Shown: one piece after another, positions 42,528 to 50,038 of the stretch | Numbering within the stretch: the first letter of the stretch is position 1 | Layout of the letters: the number at the start of each line of letters is the position of its first letter | From: Chloroflexota bacterium | GTDB taxonomy: Bacteria > Chloroflexota > UBA11872 | Assembly (NCBI GenBank): GCA_026708035.1 | Contig: JAPOVQ010000027.1 | Span: 19,899-83,898, forward strand | Reading direction: 5' to 3' | Length of the DNA: 64,000 bases | The notes under the pieces: generated by a model | Told to the model about the DNA's origin: nothing | Seen by the model: only the letters and a program-made list of their open reading frames with translations | Databases searched by the model: none | Made by a program: the position numbers and the translations under genes

Positions 42528-44230
42528 AGGCGGGATGAGCGCCCTCGCAATCTAAGCGGCGGGCGGGTTGCGCCGCGGGCGCAGACCGCAACTAGCTGGA
42601 GCGCCACGTTGACATCGTGGAGGTCAGAGGTTCGAGTCCCCTCGCGCCCACCAGCACGTACCGAACTCATAAAGTCGCCGTCGAGGGCCACCTCGGAGGC
42701 GTCTGTGCGCCCGACTGGACTGTCGTCTGGCATCGGGATGGTGTAGCGGATGACGGCCCGGCCAGGTCGCACCGTGATGCGCTTCACAAAGGAGCGGATG
42801 AACGCCTTCGTCTCCATGATGTCGCTGGTCAGGAGGAACCGGCTCATGTCCTTGGCGAACTCGGCGATCACGTCGGCACTGTCCAGCAGCTGCCGCCGCT
42901 CGGCGAGCGCTCGGCGAGTGTCGTCAGCCGCCAGCTCCAGCTGATCCTTGCGCTGCTGGTGTTCACGGGTCCGCTCGGCGGCGACGGCAACCTCTAGGTC
43001 GGTGGTCTCGATCACTCGCCAGATACGGTCGAGCGCGCGGTTGAGCTCATCGAGTTCCTGCTCGATCGTCGCCAGCTTGTCGCGCTGCTCGCGGGCGAGC
43101 CCATCCATCTCCTCGTCGACGAGCGCGACCAACGCGCGGATGTTGCGCTCGGTGAGAATGTGATCGCGCAGCTGCTCGACGATCAACTGCTCGAACCTGG
43201 GCGCGTTGAGCCTCGGCGTCGTGCAGGTCTCGGCACCTCGTTTGATCTTCGATTGGCAGACGTAGTAGGTGTACCTGCCACTCTTCGCCTCCGAGGCGGT
43301 GAGCGACGTGCCGCAGGGCGCGCAGCGGACCAACCCGCTGAGGAGGTAGCGGCTGGCGATGCGGCGCGGATTCACCTGCTTGGGCGCCCGCGACTTGAGC
43401 AGCCGCTGGACGTGGTCGAACGCTGCGCGGGACACAATGGCGGGAACGGCGGCCTCGACCCGGATTGGCGGTCCGCCGTCCTTGGCGTTGCGCCCCCAGA
43501 TCAACGTGCCAGCGTAGGCCTCATTGGTCAGCATCTGGTGGATCGTGGTCTTTAGCCAGCGCTTGCCGTTCGTGGTTGGGATGCCCTCCGCGTTGAGGAT
43601 CCGGGTAATGCCAAGCACGCTCTGGCCGCTGCGCGCCAGCTCGAAGATGCGCCGAACCACGGCGTCGGCGGGCGGGGCCAGCGCGAGCTTCGGGCGCTGC
43701 TTGGCGCCGTCCTGGACATAGACCTTGCGGTAGCCGTAGGGCGCGTAGGTGGGTATCCAGAAGCCCCGGGCGGCGGCCTCCCGCATCCCGCGGGTGACCT
43801 CCTGCGCCAGGTTCTCGCTGTAGAACTCGTCCACGCTCTCGATGATGGCCTCCATGAGTTTGCCGGTGGGGGAGTCGTCGGCGTGCTCGGTGATGGAGAC
43901 GACGCGCACGCCCCTGCGGCGCAGCATCGACTTGAAGGCGACGGCGTGCTCGCGCTTGCGGGTGAAGCGGGAGAACTTCCAGACCAGGATTTCCTGGAAC
44001 GGGGCGTCCGGCTGGCTGGCCGCTTCCAGCATCCGGCGAAACTGCGGCCGATCGGCGACGCGGCCGCTCTCGGCCTCGTCGACGTACTCCCGCGCCACGA
44101 CGTAGCCGTGTTTCGCGGCGTAGTCGCGGAGCGCCCGAAGTTGGGCCGCGACGGACAGGTCCACGTCCTGACGGTCGCTGGAGACGCGGGCGTAGAGGGC
44201 CACCAGTCGGACGTCAGGCGGCTGCGTCAT
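42431..44230 (-). CDS. Large serine recombinase (integrase) of element 2
   Basis: A 599-residue serine recombinase, clearly homologous to the element 1 enzyme throughout. It has Y-A-R-V-S-S-D-R-Q (catalytic Ser near 17), the same EILVWKFSRFTRKREHAVAFKSMLRR block, a zinc ribbon (CAPCGTSL...YYVCQ...CTTPRLN) and a coiled coil. It too ends with GGREGTRTSDLHDVNVAL from the att core. Because the tRNA relic lacks the D-arm stop, it reads on for 60 more residues antisense to the phosphotriesterase end. Its ATG overlaps the ImmA-like stop (ATGA at 44227-44230). Confidence 0.93.
   Translation of the reverse strand: MTQPPDVRLVALYARVSSDRQDVDLSVAAQLRALRDYAAKHGYVVAREYVDEAESGRVADRPQFRRMLEAASQPDAPFQEILVWKFSRFTRKREHAVAFKSMLRRRGVRVVSITEHADDSPTGKLMEAIIESVDEFYSENLAQEVTRGMREAAARGFWIPTYAPYGYRKVYVQDGAKQRPKLALAPPADAVVRRIFELARSGQSVLGITRILNAEGIPTTNGKRWLKTTIHQMLTNEAYAGTLIWGRNAKDGGPPIRVEAAVPAIVSRAAFDHVQRLLKSRAPKQVNPRRIASRYLLSGLVRCAPCGTSLTASEAKSGRYTYYVCQSKIKRGAETCTTPRLNAPRFEQLIVEQLRDHILTERNIRALVALVDEEMDGLAREQRDKLATIEQELDELNRALDRIWRVIETTDLEVAVAAERTREHQQRKDQLELAADDTRRALAERRQLLDSADVIAEFAKDMSRFLLTSDIMETKAFIRSFVKRITVRPGRAVIRYTIPMPDDSPVGRTDASEVALDGDFMSSVRAGGREGTRTSDLHDVNVALQLVAVCARGATRPPLRLRGRSSRLQAKLRMRFGFSIRMVSICSWSKPRCRIIGTT
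42577..42653 (+). pseudogene. Decayed tRNA-Val at the element junction
   Basis: This 77-base stretch has the same length as tRNA-Val 25763-25839. Its 3' 55 bases are identical, but the D arm is replaced by unrelated bases (GCAGACCGCAACTAGCTG) and the acceptor stem is broken at the seventh pair. Similarity continues 17 bases upstream (15 of 17 match). It is a relic, not a working tRNA. Confidence 0.85.
42599..42654 (+). repeat. Attachment site copy 2 (right end of element 1, left end of element 2)
   Basis: 56 bases identical to 25785-25840. It lies between the phosphotriesterase gene and the second integrase, so it serves as right att of element 1 and left att of element 2. Confidence 0.92.
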
Positions 44231-45199
44231 GCGGATGTCCTTTCGTGCTGCGCTGTCGCGAGGTTGCGGCCACTCGTATCAGCGAAATCGGCGCTGGCGA
44301 GCTGTGGCTGAAGGGCGCTTCGGTCGCGATACGGCACGGCGACGAGCGCGATCTTGGCCAGTCGTCGGTGCCAGACGACGGGCCTTACGACGACGGCGAC
44401 GTCGCCCGTGCCAAGATCATTGCCCGCCGGCTCTTCCTCGGCATAGCTCGCCCGGCCGCTCCGCACGACCTGCGCCACCAACGCGTCCGCGGCTGGCGGG
44501 CGGCCCCGCCGGGGCATGCCGCCCCGCGTGCCGCTGAGGAGGCCGGCGTTGCGCGCCCCAAACCCGGGCGTGCGCGCCACGACCGTGGCTCGAAACGCGC
44601 CGGGCGCCGGCCGCTCAGTCCACGCGGCGGGTACGCCGGATTCCCTGCGCTCATACAGCACCGCCAGCAACGGCTGCTGGCGCAGCACTTCGGCGAGCCG
44701 CAGGGTCACCGAGGCATAGGACCGGCGGTAGCGCTGCCGCAAGGCCAGCACGTCGAGCCCGGTCGCCACGGCCAGCCCGGTGAACGCTGCCGGCTGCATG
44801 AGGACCGCCGCGGCAAACTGGTCGGCTTCGCGACAGAGATTCCGGACGGGGGCGGGGTCCGCGGCGCGGTCTTGGAGCATCTCGTCAATGATCTCGTAGG
44901 TCTCGTGAAGCACCGTGTGTTCCCAGGCGCCCGCCCACTGATCGGTCGAGTAGTGAATGGCGTACGCGCCGGGTGCCAGGCCGCAGTGGAAGCCCCGCAG
45001 GCCGCCGGGCAAGTGGGTGCCGACGACGGCGGCGATCCCGGCGTCTCGCAGGACCCGGGTCACCTCGTCGAGGGTTGGACGCCCCCGAGAGGCGGAAGTA
45101 CCTGACGAAGGCGTCGGCCAGCGCGGCCGGGGCCGGCCGCCACTGGTCGGGGCCCTGGTCCACGAGACTGTCGCAGAAGTCGTCGAGCGTGCGCGTCAT
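44227..45199 (-). pseudogene. ImmA/IrrE-type protease gene with a frameshift
   Basis: The ATG at 45199 overlaps the XRE stop (ATGA). It starts TRTLDDFCDSLVDQGPDQW and is in frame to about 45086, then continues in another frame as RPTLDEVTRVLRDAGIAAVVGTH. The break is at a run of five G (C5 at 45082-45086 on +); four G would join the frames. The body has TVLHETYEIIDEML and EADQFAAAVLMQP, the ImmA/IrrE zinc-peptidase layout. The usual HExxH is HETYE here. ImmA cleaves the ImmR-type repressor to induce excision in ICEs. A sequencing error, a mutation or programmed frameshifting could explain the break. Confidence 0.7.
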
Positions 45200-45597
45200 T
45201 CCAGCAGCCGCTTCCCGGTGAGCATCTCGTACATCTCCACGATGAAGCGCTTGGCGGCCAGGCTCAGTGGTCCGTCGGGTCGGGTACCGAACCGGAACTT
45301 GGGGTCGGCCAGGACGAAGTCGAAGGCCCGGTCGACGTTCGCCTCCGCCTCGGCGCCCGCGTCGTCCCCGGCGTCCAGGTGCCCGGCACGCTTGAGCAAG
45401 TCCTGCAGCGAAACTCCATAGAAGGCAGCCAGCTTCTGAAGGACCCGCGGACCGGGACGCCGGTGCCCCTTCTCGATGTTGGAGAGGTAGGGGTCGGAGA
45501 TGCCGGTGCGGCGGTAGACCTCGCGCAGGCTCCGAGTCCCACGCAGTTCGCGCAGGTAAGCGCCAATGCCTGTGTCGGTCCGCTCGCCATTCGTCAT
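45196..45597 (-). CDS. XRE family repressor (ImmR-like)
   Basis: A 133-residue protein from ATG 45597. The HTH is GAYLRELRGTRSLREVYRRTGISDPYLSNIEKGHRRPGPRVLQKLAAFYGVSLQDLLKRAG, followed by an acidic linker and RAFDFVLADPKFRFGTR. It is first in an XRE - ImmA - integrase chain joined by two ATGA overlaps. This suggests a repressor, its protease and the integrase are controlled together. It is divergent from the HTH genes across a 167-bp region. Confidence 0.85.
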   Translation of the reverse strand: MTNGERTDTGIGAYLRELRGTRSLREVYRRTGISDPYLSNIEKGHRRPGPRVLQKLAAFYGVSLQDLLKRAGHLDAGDDAGAEAEANVDRAFDFVLADPKFRFGTRPDGPLSLAAKRFIVEMYEMLTGKRLLE

Positions 45598-45764
45598 ATC
45601 TCCAGCATACGACGTTTTGCTGGACGATAGCAAGCATATGCCGCCTGACGCCCTCGATATAAGCCCATTGATCCGACCAAATCCCTATCCTGTTGCTATA
45701 CTTCTGCATAGTATCAGAACCAGTCCTCTACCCGGCGTCCGTGTGCCCGGCCTCCGCCTGCACC
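45598..45764. promoter_or_regulatory. Divergent control region of element 2
   Basis: This AT-richer gap between the repressor gene and the + strand HTH genes contains ATACT-x(7)-AGTAT at 45698-45714, inside TTGCTATACTTCTGCATAG. It is a good candidate operator and overlaps a TATACT-like -10 (45697-45702). Confidence 0.5.
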
Positions 45765-45989
45765 GTGGCGTCTCCGCGGAAGGTCGCACCATTGCCCACG
45801 ACCACCGGCCAGCTGCGGCTCCCCCAGGCGCAAGAGGCGCTCCGGCGCCAGGGGCTGCGTCTCCTGGCGCGTCTGATCGTCCGCGCCTACCTGAAGGATC
45901 GCACGGCCGCCACCGGGCCTGGTCGTGATGCCGCACCATCCGACGTCGAGCCAGCGTCGTCGCGGGAGGCCGACCGCCGTGCCCGGTAA
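45765..45989 (+). CDS. Small basic protein, partner of the element 1 protein
   Basis: A 74-residue protein from GTG 45765 (ASPRKVAPLPTTTGQLRLPQAQEALRRQGLRLLARLIVRAYLKDR). The helix L-R-L-L-A-R-L-I-V-R-A-Y matches the element 1 protein at 30858-31055. The start is uncertain; the frame is open to 45693. Its stop overlaps the next gene by 11 bases. First of four closely packed small + strand genes. Confidence 0.6.
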   Translation: MASPRKVAPLPTTTGQLRLPQAQEALRRQGLRLLARLIVRAYLKDRTAATGPGRDAAPSDVEPASSREADRRAR

Positions 45990-46224
45990 GCGCCCCCGAC
46001 CCAAGGTCCGGCTCAACCCCTATGCGGTCTGGCGTCGGCTCGACCGGACCAACCTCTCCCAGAACGAGCTCGCCCGCCAGATGGGCATCAGTTCGGGCTA
46101 CCTCTCGCAGTTGATCACCGGACAGCGGCACCCCTCGCCCCGGATGCGACGGCGGCTCCAGCGGGCCCTCGACATCGATCGCTTCGATGACCTGTTCATC
46201 GTGGAGCGTGGCGATGCGATCTAG
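45979..46224 (+). CDS. XRE-type HTH protein
   Basis: An 81-residue protein from GTG 45979: LNPYAVWRRLDRTNLSQNELARQMGISSGYLSQLITGQRHPSPRMRRRLQRALDIDRFDDLFIVE. This is a compact Cro/C1-like DNA-binding domain with almost no other sequence. It overlaps its neighbours by 11 bases on both sides. It is a possible activator or anti-repressor for the transfer genes. Confidence 0.85.
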   Translation: MPGKRPRPKVRLNPYAVWRRLDRTNLSQNELARQMGISSGYLSQLITGQRHPSPRMRRRLQRALDIDRFDDLFIVERGDAI

Positions 46225-46495
46225 GCCCGTCCCGCCGTCCCACCTCGTGTTGGGCTGGCCCTTCCTGCCGGAGAACTTTCCCCAGCGCCTCGACCGTCTC
46301 AAGCAGGCCACGGGCCTCTCGTGGGAGGGCGTGGCGATGTGCCTCGGCGTGGACGTGCGCCAAGTGCAGCGCTGGCGGCGGGGCACGGAGCCCTGCGGCG
46401 GCGCGCTGTTCGCGCTCTTTCGGCTGGCGGATCGTGTGCCCGGCGGCCTCGACCTGCTGCTCGGGGACGACGCCAGCCAGCCATTGGATAGCTAA
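46214..46495 (+). CDS. HTH protein (paralogue of the next gene)
   Basis: A 93-residue protein from ATG 46214. The pattern FLPENFPQRLDRLKQATGLSWEGVAMCLGVDVRQVQRWRRGTEPCGGALFALFRLADRVPGGLDLLLG is a helix-turn-helix of the XRE kind. It shares F-P-x-R-L-x-R-x-K-x-A-x-G-x-S-W and W-R-R-G-T with the protein encoded at 46500. These two arose by duplication. Confidence 0.78.
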   Translation: MRSRPVPPSHLVLGWPFLPENFPQRLDRLKQATGLSWEGVAMCLGVDVRQVQRWRRGTEPCGGALFALFRLADRVPGGLDLLLGDDASQPLDS

Positions 46496-46499
46496 GGAT

Positions 46500-46796
46500 A
46501 TGGGCCGCCAGCGTCGGATCCACCGTCCCATCACCCCTGTCTTTCCGCCGGACTTCCCCACACGGCTGGAGCGATTCAAGGCGGCCGGTGGATTCTCCTG
46601 GCGTTCCCTGGCTCGCCGCCTCGGCGTGAGCCCCTACCGGATCCGAGAATGGCGGCGCGGCACGGTGCCGAGTGCACCGCATCTCTTCGTCCTGCTGACC
46701 CTTGCCGACCAGTTGGGGCTCATAGAGGTGCTGATGTGTCCCGAGCGGGACTTGCCAGACCCCGGGATGGAGCCGGGCGGGCCGCCGGCTCCCTGA
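46500..46796 (+). CDS. HTH protein (paralogue of the previous gene)
   Basis: A 98-residue protein from ATG 46500, 4 bases after the previous stop. FPPDFPTRLERFKAAGGFSWRSLARRLGVSPYRIREWRRGTVPSAPHLFVLLTLADQLGLIEVLM matches the previous protein over about 65 residues. A basic start (GRQRRIHRPI) and a Pro/Gly-rich end differ. It is likely a DNA-binding regulator in the same operon. Confidence 0.78.
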   Translation: MGRQRRIHRPITPVFPPDFPTRLERFKAAGGFSWRSLARRLGVSPYRIREWRRGTVPSAPHLFVLLTLADQLGLIEVLMCPERDLPDPGMEPGGPPAP

Positions 46797-46867
46797 CCAT
46801 CGGCAGTGTCCGCCGGATGCGCCGTCTCGCTTATGGTCAGTCTCCGGGGACGGCGCGGCAGGGCGGC

Positions 46868-46957
46868 GTCTACCCCGCGCCTTCGGGGGAACTTCGCCGG
46901 ACATCAACTGGGCCGAGCTGATCATGGGGTTATCCCCGCGCTTGCGGGGAACCGGAA
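46868..46957 (+). CRISPR. Degenerate two-repeat type I-E CRISPR-like array
   Basis: GTCTACCCCGCGCCTTCGGGG and GTTATCCCCGCGCTTGCGGGG, each followed by GAAC or AAC, are spaced exactly 61 bases (CCCCGCG at 46873 and 46934). That is the repeat+spacer period of type I-E. The second copy is close to the usual GGTTATCCCCGC...GCGGGGAACC repeat; the first is decayed. The 32-base interval (46897-46928) is the single spacer. No third repeat or cas gene is seen, so this is a relic at most. Confidence 0.5.
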
Positions 46958-47154
46958 GGCCGATTCAAGGCTTCGCTCGAAACGGGCAAGGGGATGCTTA
47001 GGTCCATTGTCGTGGACCGGATCAAACTCGCGCGACGATTTCCCGGCCGAGCCAAGCACCGCGAGAACCCGGACGTTCTGTCGAAACACGGCGCTCCGGC
47101 GTCCACGGACTCGATGTCATTGCGAGACGTCACTGCGATCCCGTGCCGCGACAC

Positions 47155-47694
47155 CTACAGCCGATTCAAGCCGGCGACGCGGAAGCGGACCACAGTCACG
47201 CTCGGTGACTCGTTCAATAGCGAGCGTGGGCGTGCGAGTGGCGTCCTTACCCGGATTAACACCCACCCGGAGGAACTCAACGCAACGACCGGGAAGCCCA
47301 CCGATGCGCAGCGACGTGAGGACGGACTTGATGCGCGTTCGTATTCCAAGTTGACGGATTTCTTACATACCACGGATGTCGATGTCCAGCTTGATTGCAT
47401 GCTCGCCATTTCCGATTTAGCATCGGATTCGTTTATTGTCAAAGTGGCATATTGGGCCATTGTGAGAGACGGTGAAACGCGCCAATCTGGCATCTGAAAT
47501 AAAGCCAAGTTCGCCGCACGAGCGTCGCTACCGAATGTCGAAGGGGGTACGACAACTCGTGGATCAGCCTCAGTGACCGGGACAACGACCGCCTCGGCAA
47601 GCGGTACGTCGAAAAACTCTGGTTTGACCGAGAATTCGCCATCCGCGGTCGATCGGATATCGGCGAAGAACCCCAGTTCGATCGGCAGCTGCAT
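47155..47694 (-). CDS. Hypothetical protein, doubtful
   Basis: A 179-residue frame. The first 80 residues (IELGFFADIRSTADGEFSVKPEFFDVPLAEAVVVPVTEADPRVVVPPST) have protein-like composition and mixed codons; the rest is Ser/Arg-rich. There is no clear ribosome site, and an overlapping + strand frame (46994-47497) competes. I cannot decide which, if either, is real. Confidence 0.3.
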   Translation of the reverse strand: MQLPIELGFFADIRSTADGEFSVKPEFFDVPLAEAVVVPVTEADPRVVVPPSTFGSDARAANLALFQMPDWRVSPSLTMAQYATLTINESDAKSEMASMQSSWTSTSVVCKKSVNLEYERASSPSSRRCASVGFPVVALSSSGWVLIRVRTPLARPRSLLNESPSVTVVRFRVAGLNRL

Positions 47695-47809
47695 ACTTGA
47701 TTCAATGGGATAGATTCGTGGTGTGAAGGCGAAACCCCGCGTGGTTGACCGGCTCCTGCTTTGGATGTAGGAAGCAACGGGCTATAGCTTTGCGCTTCTC
47801 GGAGGCTTC

Positions 47810-48263
47810 TTGCTGGAGCGACTATTTCAGGTGATCGAGAACGCGCTGCTGATCGGCCTGCTGGTCGTGCTGGGGATGGTCCGGGATCCGTGGCAGCGGA
47901 TCCCTGCCGTCCAAGTGTGGGCATTCGGCATCCTCATGCGCTATGGCGAAGTTTCACCCGATGGCGACGAAGGTGGCGAGCCAGAATGGAACGCGTTGCC
48001 CCTCAGGCCGGGCGAGTTGACGGATGTGGTGTTCACTGGCGAGCCCGTGCATCACGTCGTCGAGTTGGATACGGCCTATCGCATCCTGTTTCGAGACGAC
48101 ACCGGTCAGACGGCGATGTGGAGCGAGCACGGTGTACGGAAGTGTCAGCTACGTGTTCGGCAACAACCCGTCGGTACACGGCAAGGGCACGATACCGATG
48201 CCGTACCGTGTAGCCATCATCGTCGAGTGCGCCTACCCGCGGCGCAGCACTTCGTCTTCGTAG
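47810..48263 (+). pseudogene. Hypothetical gene with a frameshift near 48135
   Basis: From TTG 47810 (after TCGGAGG) the frame gives LERLFQVIENALLIGLLVVLGMVRDPWQRIPAVQVWAFG (one membrane segment), then an acidic soluble part to TGQTAMWSEHG. The protein-like sequence continues in another frame: VYGSVSYVFGNNPSVHGKGTIPMPYRVAIIVECAYPRR, ending at 48263. Removing one G in CACGGTGTAC joins them. No family is recognised. Either a real mutation or an assembly error. Confidence 0.5.
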
Positions 48264-48445
48264 TTTCTGAGCTGCTTCATGCACGCTAGTACGATGTCGA
48301 CTTGTCGCTTACTCAGCATCCAGGGCCGTCCGCGCCCGGGCCGGCTTGCAGGAAATAGCGCTCGGAGCAATTGCCGCACGTCACGAGTTGGCATCTCGCG
48401 CCCAAGGACGCTCCGAATCGCACAGGCGAGTTCTGCGGTATTCAT
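48233..48445 (-). CDS. Small hypothetical protein
   Basis: A 70-residue protein from ATG 48445, which follows GGCCGGAGGTGG. MNTAELACAIRSVLGREMPTRDVRQLLRALFPASRPGRGRPWMLSKRQVDIVLACMKQLRNYEDEVLRRG suggests two or three helices and a basic end. It follows a membrane protein gene by 4 bases, so the two form a small operon. Function unknown. Confidence 0.6.
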   Translation of the reverse strand: MNTAELACAIRSVLGREMPTRDVRQLLRALFPASRPGRGRPWMLSKRQVDIVLACMKQLRNYEDEVLRRG

Positions 48446-48449
48446 ATAA

Positions 48450-48674
48450 CTACCACCTCCGGCCGTTGTAGTGGCGCTCCATGATGTTGAGGAATGCCCG
48501 GCAGAGAATTGATCCAATGACTACCGCACTCAGACTAACGAAGGCGATGGAAAGCCACCAGTCGATGGTGACGAGGGCGAGGATGAGAAGGGGAAGACCG
48601 GAGACAAGCCGGTCCAACCACATCTCGGCGGCTCTCCCGATAAGCTGCGAATACGTCATCGGTTCGTTGACCAC
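48450..48674 (-). CDS. Small membrane protein
   Basis: A 74-residue protein with two hydrophobic segments (LVSGLPLLILALVTIDWWLSIAFVSLSAVVIGSILCRAF) flanked by amphipathic ends (TYSQLIGRAAEMWLDR and MERHYNGRRW). It is the first gene of the pair with 48233-48445. Function unknown. Confidence 0.6.
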   Translation of the reverse strand: MVNEPMTYSQLIGRAAEMWLDRLVSGLPLLILALVTIDWWLSIAFVSLSAVVIGSILCRAFLNIMERHYNGRRW

Positions 48675-48897
48675 GACCGCGGCTTCTCGCGGCGGGCAAG
48701 CGGCCCAAGGTCGCCCTCGTGGCCAGCCTGCGCAAACTGCTCGTCCTCAAGCAAAGTCCAGTCGCGAACAAGCACCTGGATCCCCATGTCGGCCTAGGAG
48801 TTGCCACCCCAACACGGTTGCTCCGCGGACTTGGCGTGCGTCCGTTCTCTTCGAGAGTTTCAGCCCTACAGGTTGCTCTCGGCAATCTATCGAGGGT

Positions 48898-49335
48898 TCA
48901 CCCGGCGATTGGGTCCCGCGTCTTGAGTTCCGGGAATAGCGAGACGTCGCGGTCCCGGGTCAGTAGCGCTTCGGCTCCATGGGCCAGGCATATGGCCGCG
49001 ATCCTGGCGTCGTGGACAACTCCGGCTATCACTCGGGGCCGTCGCACGAACCTCTCCAATACCTCCGGAAAGTCCTCGGTCTCCCCTATCAGCCGCAGTG
49101 AAGGGGACGCTGTCCAAGCGGCGAGTTGACGCCACGACTGCTCCGGGCTGGTGGCGTTGTCCCTCCAGATGCGGGGGTTGGTCACCACGTTGAGAAACTC
49201 GTAGCAGCAGGGCCAGGGAATGGCCCAAGCATCGTCACCCTGCACCAACTCGCGCAGCAACGAGGAGGCCGCCTCGTGGTGCCTCGATTCGCGCCGGTGC
49301 GCATAAACTAGCCGGTTTGTGTCCACGGCGATCAT
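48898..49335 (-). CDS. vapC: PIN-domain toxin (VapC)
   Basis: A 145-residue PIN ribonuclease. The acidic site residues are visible: Asp5 (VDTNRLVYAHR), Glu in WPCCYEFLNVV, Asp in VVHDARIAAICLAHGAEALLTRDRDVS. PIN toxins cleave tRNA or rRNA. The antitoxin gene ends 47 bases upstream, so the pair is complete. It is element 2 cargo that may stabilise the element. Confidence 0.9.
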   Translation of the reverse strand: MIAVDTNRLVYAHRRESRHHEAASSLLRELVQGDDAWAIPWPCCYEFLNVVTNPRIWRDNATSPEQSWRQLAAWTASPSLRLIGETEDFPEVLERFVRRPRVIAGVVHDARIAAICLAHGAEALLTRDRDVSLFPELKTRDPIAG

Positions 49336-49382
49336 CGGCGTTCAGGCTCCGAGTAAATGACCTCTCGGAGGTCCTGCCAAGA

Positions 49383-49598
49383 CTACGCCTCCAAGGGATC
49401 ACTCACCCCGGCTTCGCCTACGCTGTAGTCGGGCAGACAGTAGCGTTGACGCGGAGCTGCCGTCGAGAGCACCCGGCGAAGGCCGTCTTCAACCACGGCA
49501 CGCAACGGGCGTCCGGTCCGTTGCGCGTGCCGCTTGGCGCGCGCCAGCAACTCGTCCTGGATGTCAATCGTCGTCTTCATCCTGCCCTTACCAGCCAT
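49383..49598 (-). CDS. vapB: VapB-type antitoxin
   Basis: A 71-residue protein from ATG 49598 (or 49580, MKTTIDIQDELL). MKTTIDIQDELLARAKRHAQRTGRPLRAVVEDGLRRVL is a ribbon-helix-helix DNA-binding domain. The C-terminal part (YCLPDYSVGEAGVSDPLEA) would wrap the toxin. It precedes vapC. Confidence 0.82.
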   Translation of the reverse strand: MAGKGRMKTTIDIQDELLARAKRHAQRTGRPLRAVVEDGLRRVLSTAAPRQRYCLPDYSVGEAGVSDPLEA

Positions 49599-49616
49599 AT
49601 CCCCTTGTACAGTCAT

Positions 49617-50038
49617 GCCATATTATAGCCGGGTGGTGACTCCCATTGCCTGGCGCAGCGTCACCCGCCACCTTGAGAATGACAAATTCTGCAGTGGTCT
49701 GCGTCATCACCGTCGTCCTGCCTACCCCCTGTGCATGGTCCGAGCAGCCGTGTACCCTACGGAGTTCAGTGCAACTCCTAAGCTTCTGACGATTGTGACG
49801 ATGGCCGGATGGTGTAGACGACCCGAGCCGGCGAGCGTGCTTGCCCGCCGACCAGCATCGCCAGCACGCAACCTCCCCGCATGTCGTGCCACGGGACCCA
49901 GAGTCCCAGCAAGATGCGCACGCTGGCCAGCCACACGGCGAAGCAGGTGCAGCTGCTGAAAGGCCTCCAGGCCCAGCACGTCAAGTGCCGGGCTGCGACG
50001 GTCGGTTACGACCTGTGGTGGACGAGGACCGGACGTGC
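49617..50038. other. 422-bp gap, no gene seen
   Basis: The gap is upstream of vapB and next to the 3' end of the next gene. Frames found on both strands are short and low in support. CCTTGTACAGTCATGCC around 49604-49620 could be the VapBC promoter and operator, but no repeat is evident. Confidence 0.3.

Larger units (their letters stand above)
25785..42598. mobile_element. Integrative element 1 (16.8 kb, serine integrase, McrBC cargo)
   Basis: The element is bounded by the 56-bp att repeats, with a large serine integrase at its left end reading toward the tRNA. It carries a replication-relaxation protein and small regulators but no type IV secretion genes, so it is probably mobilised by other elements such as the ICE to its right. 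Cargo at 31-41 kb is visibly richer in A/T than the chromosome. The cargo includes a membrane protein, two lipoproteins, a nuclease, McrBC and a toxin-antitoxin pair. A phosphotriesterase gene of chromosomal-looking composition sits at the right end. Confidence 0.85.

Noticed and set aside
42617..42654. A second working tRNA-Val
   Set aside because: The anticodon and T arms are perfect but the D arm is destroyed, so it is annotated as a relic and att site.
46994..47497. A 167-codon frame on the + strand
   Set aside because: Overlaps a competing minus-strand frame; composition is basic and mixed, with no motif and no ribosome site.
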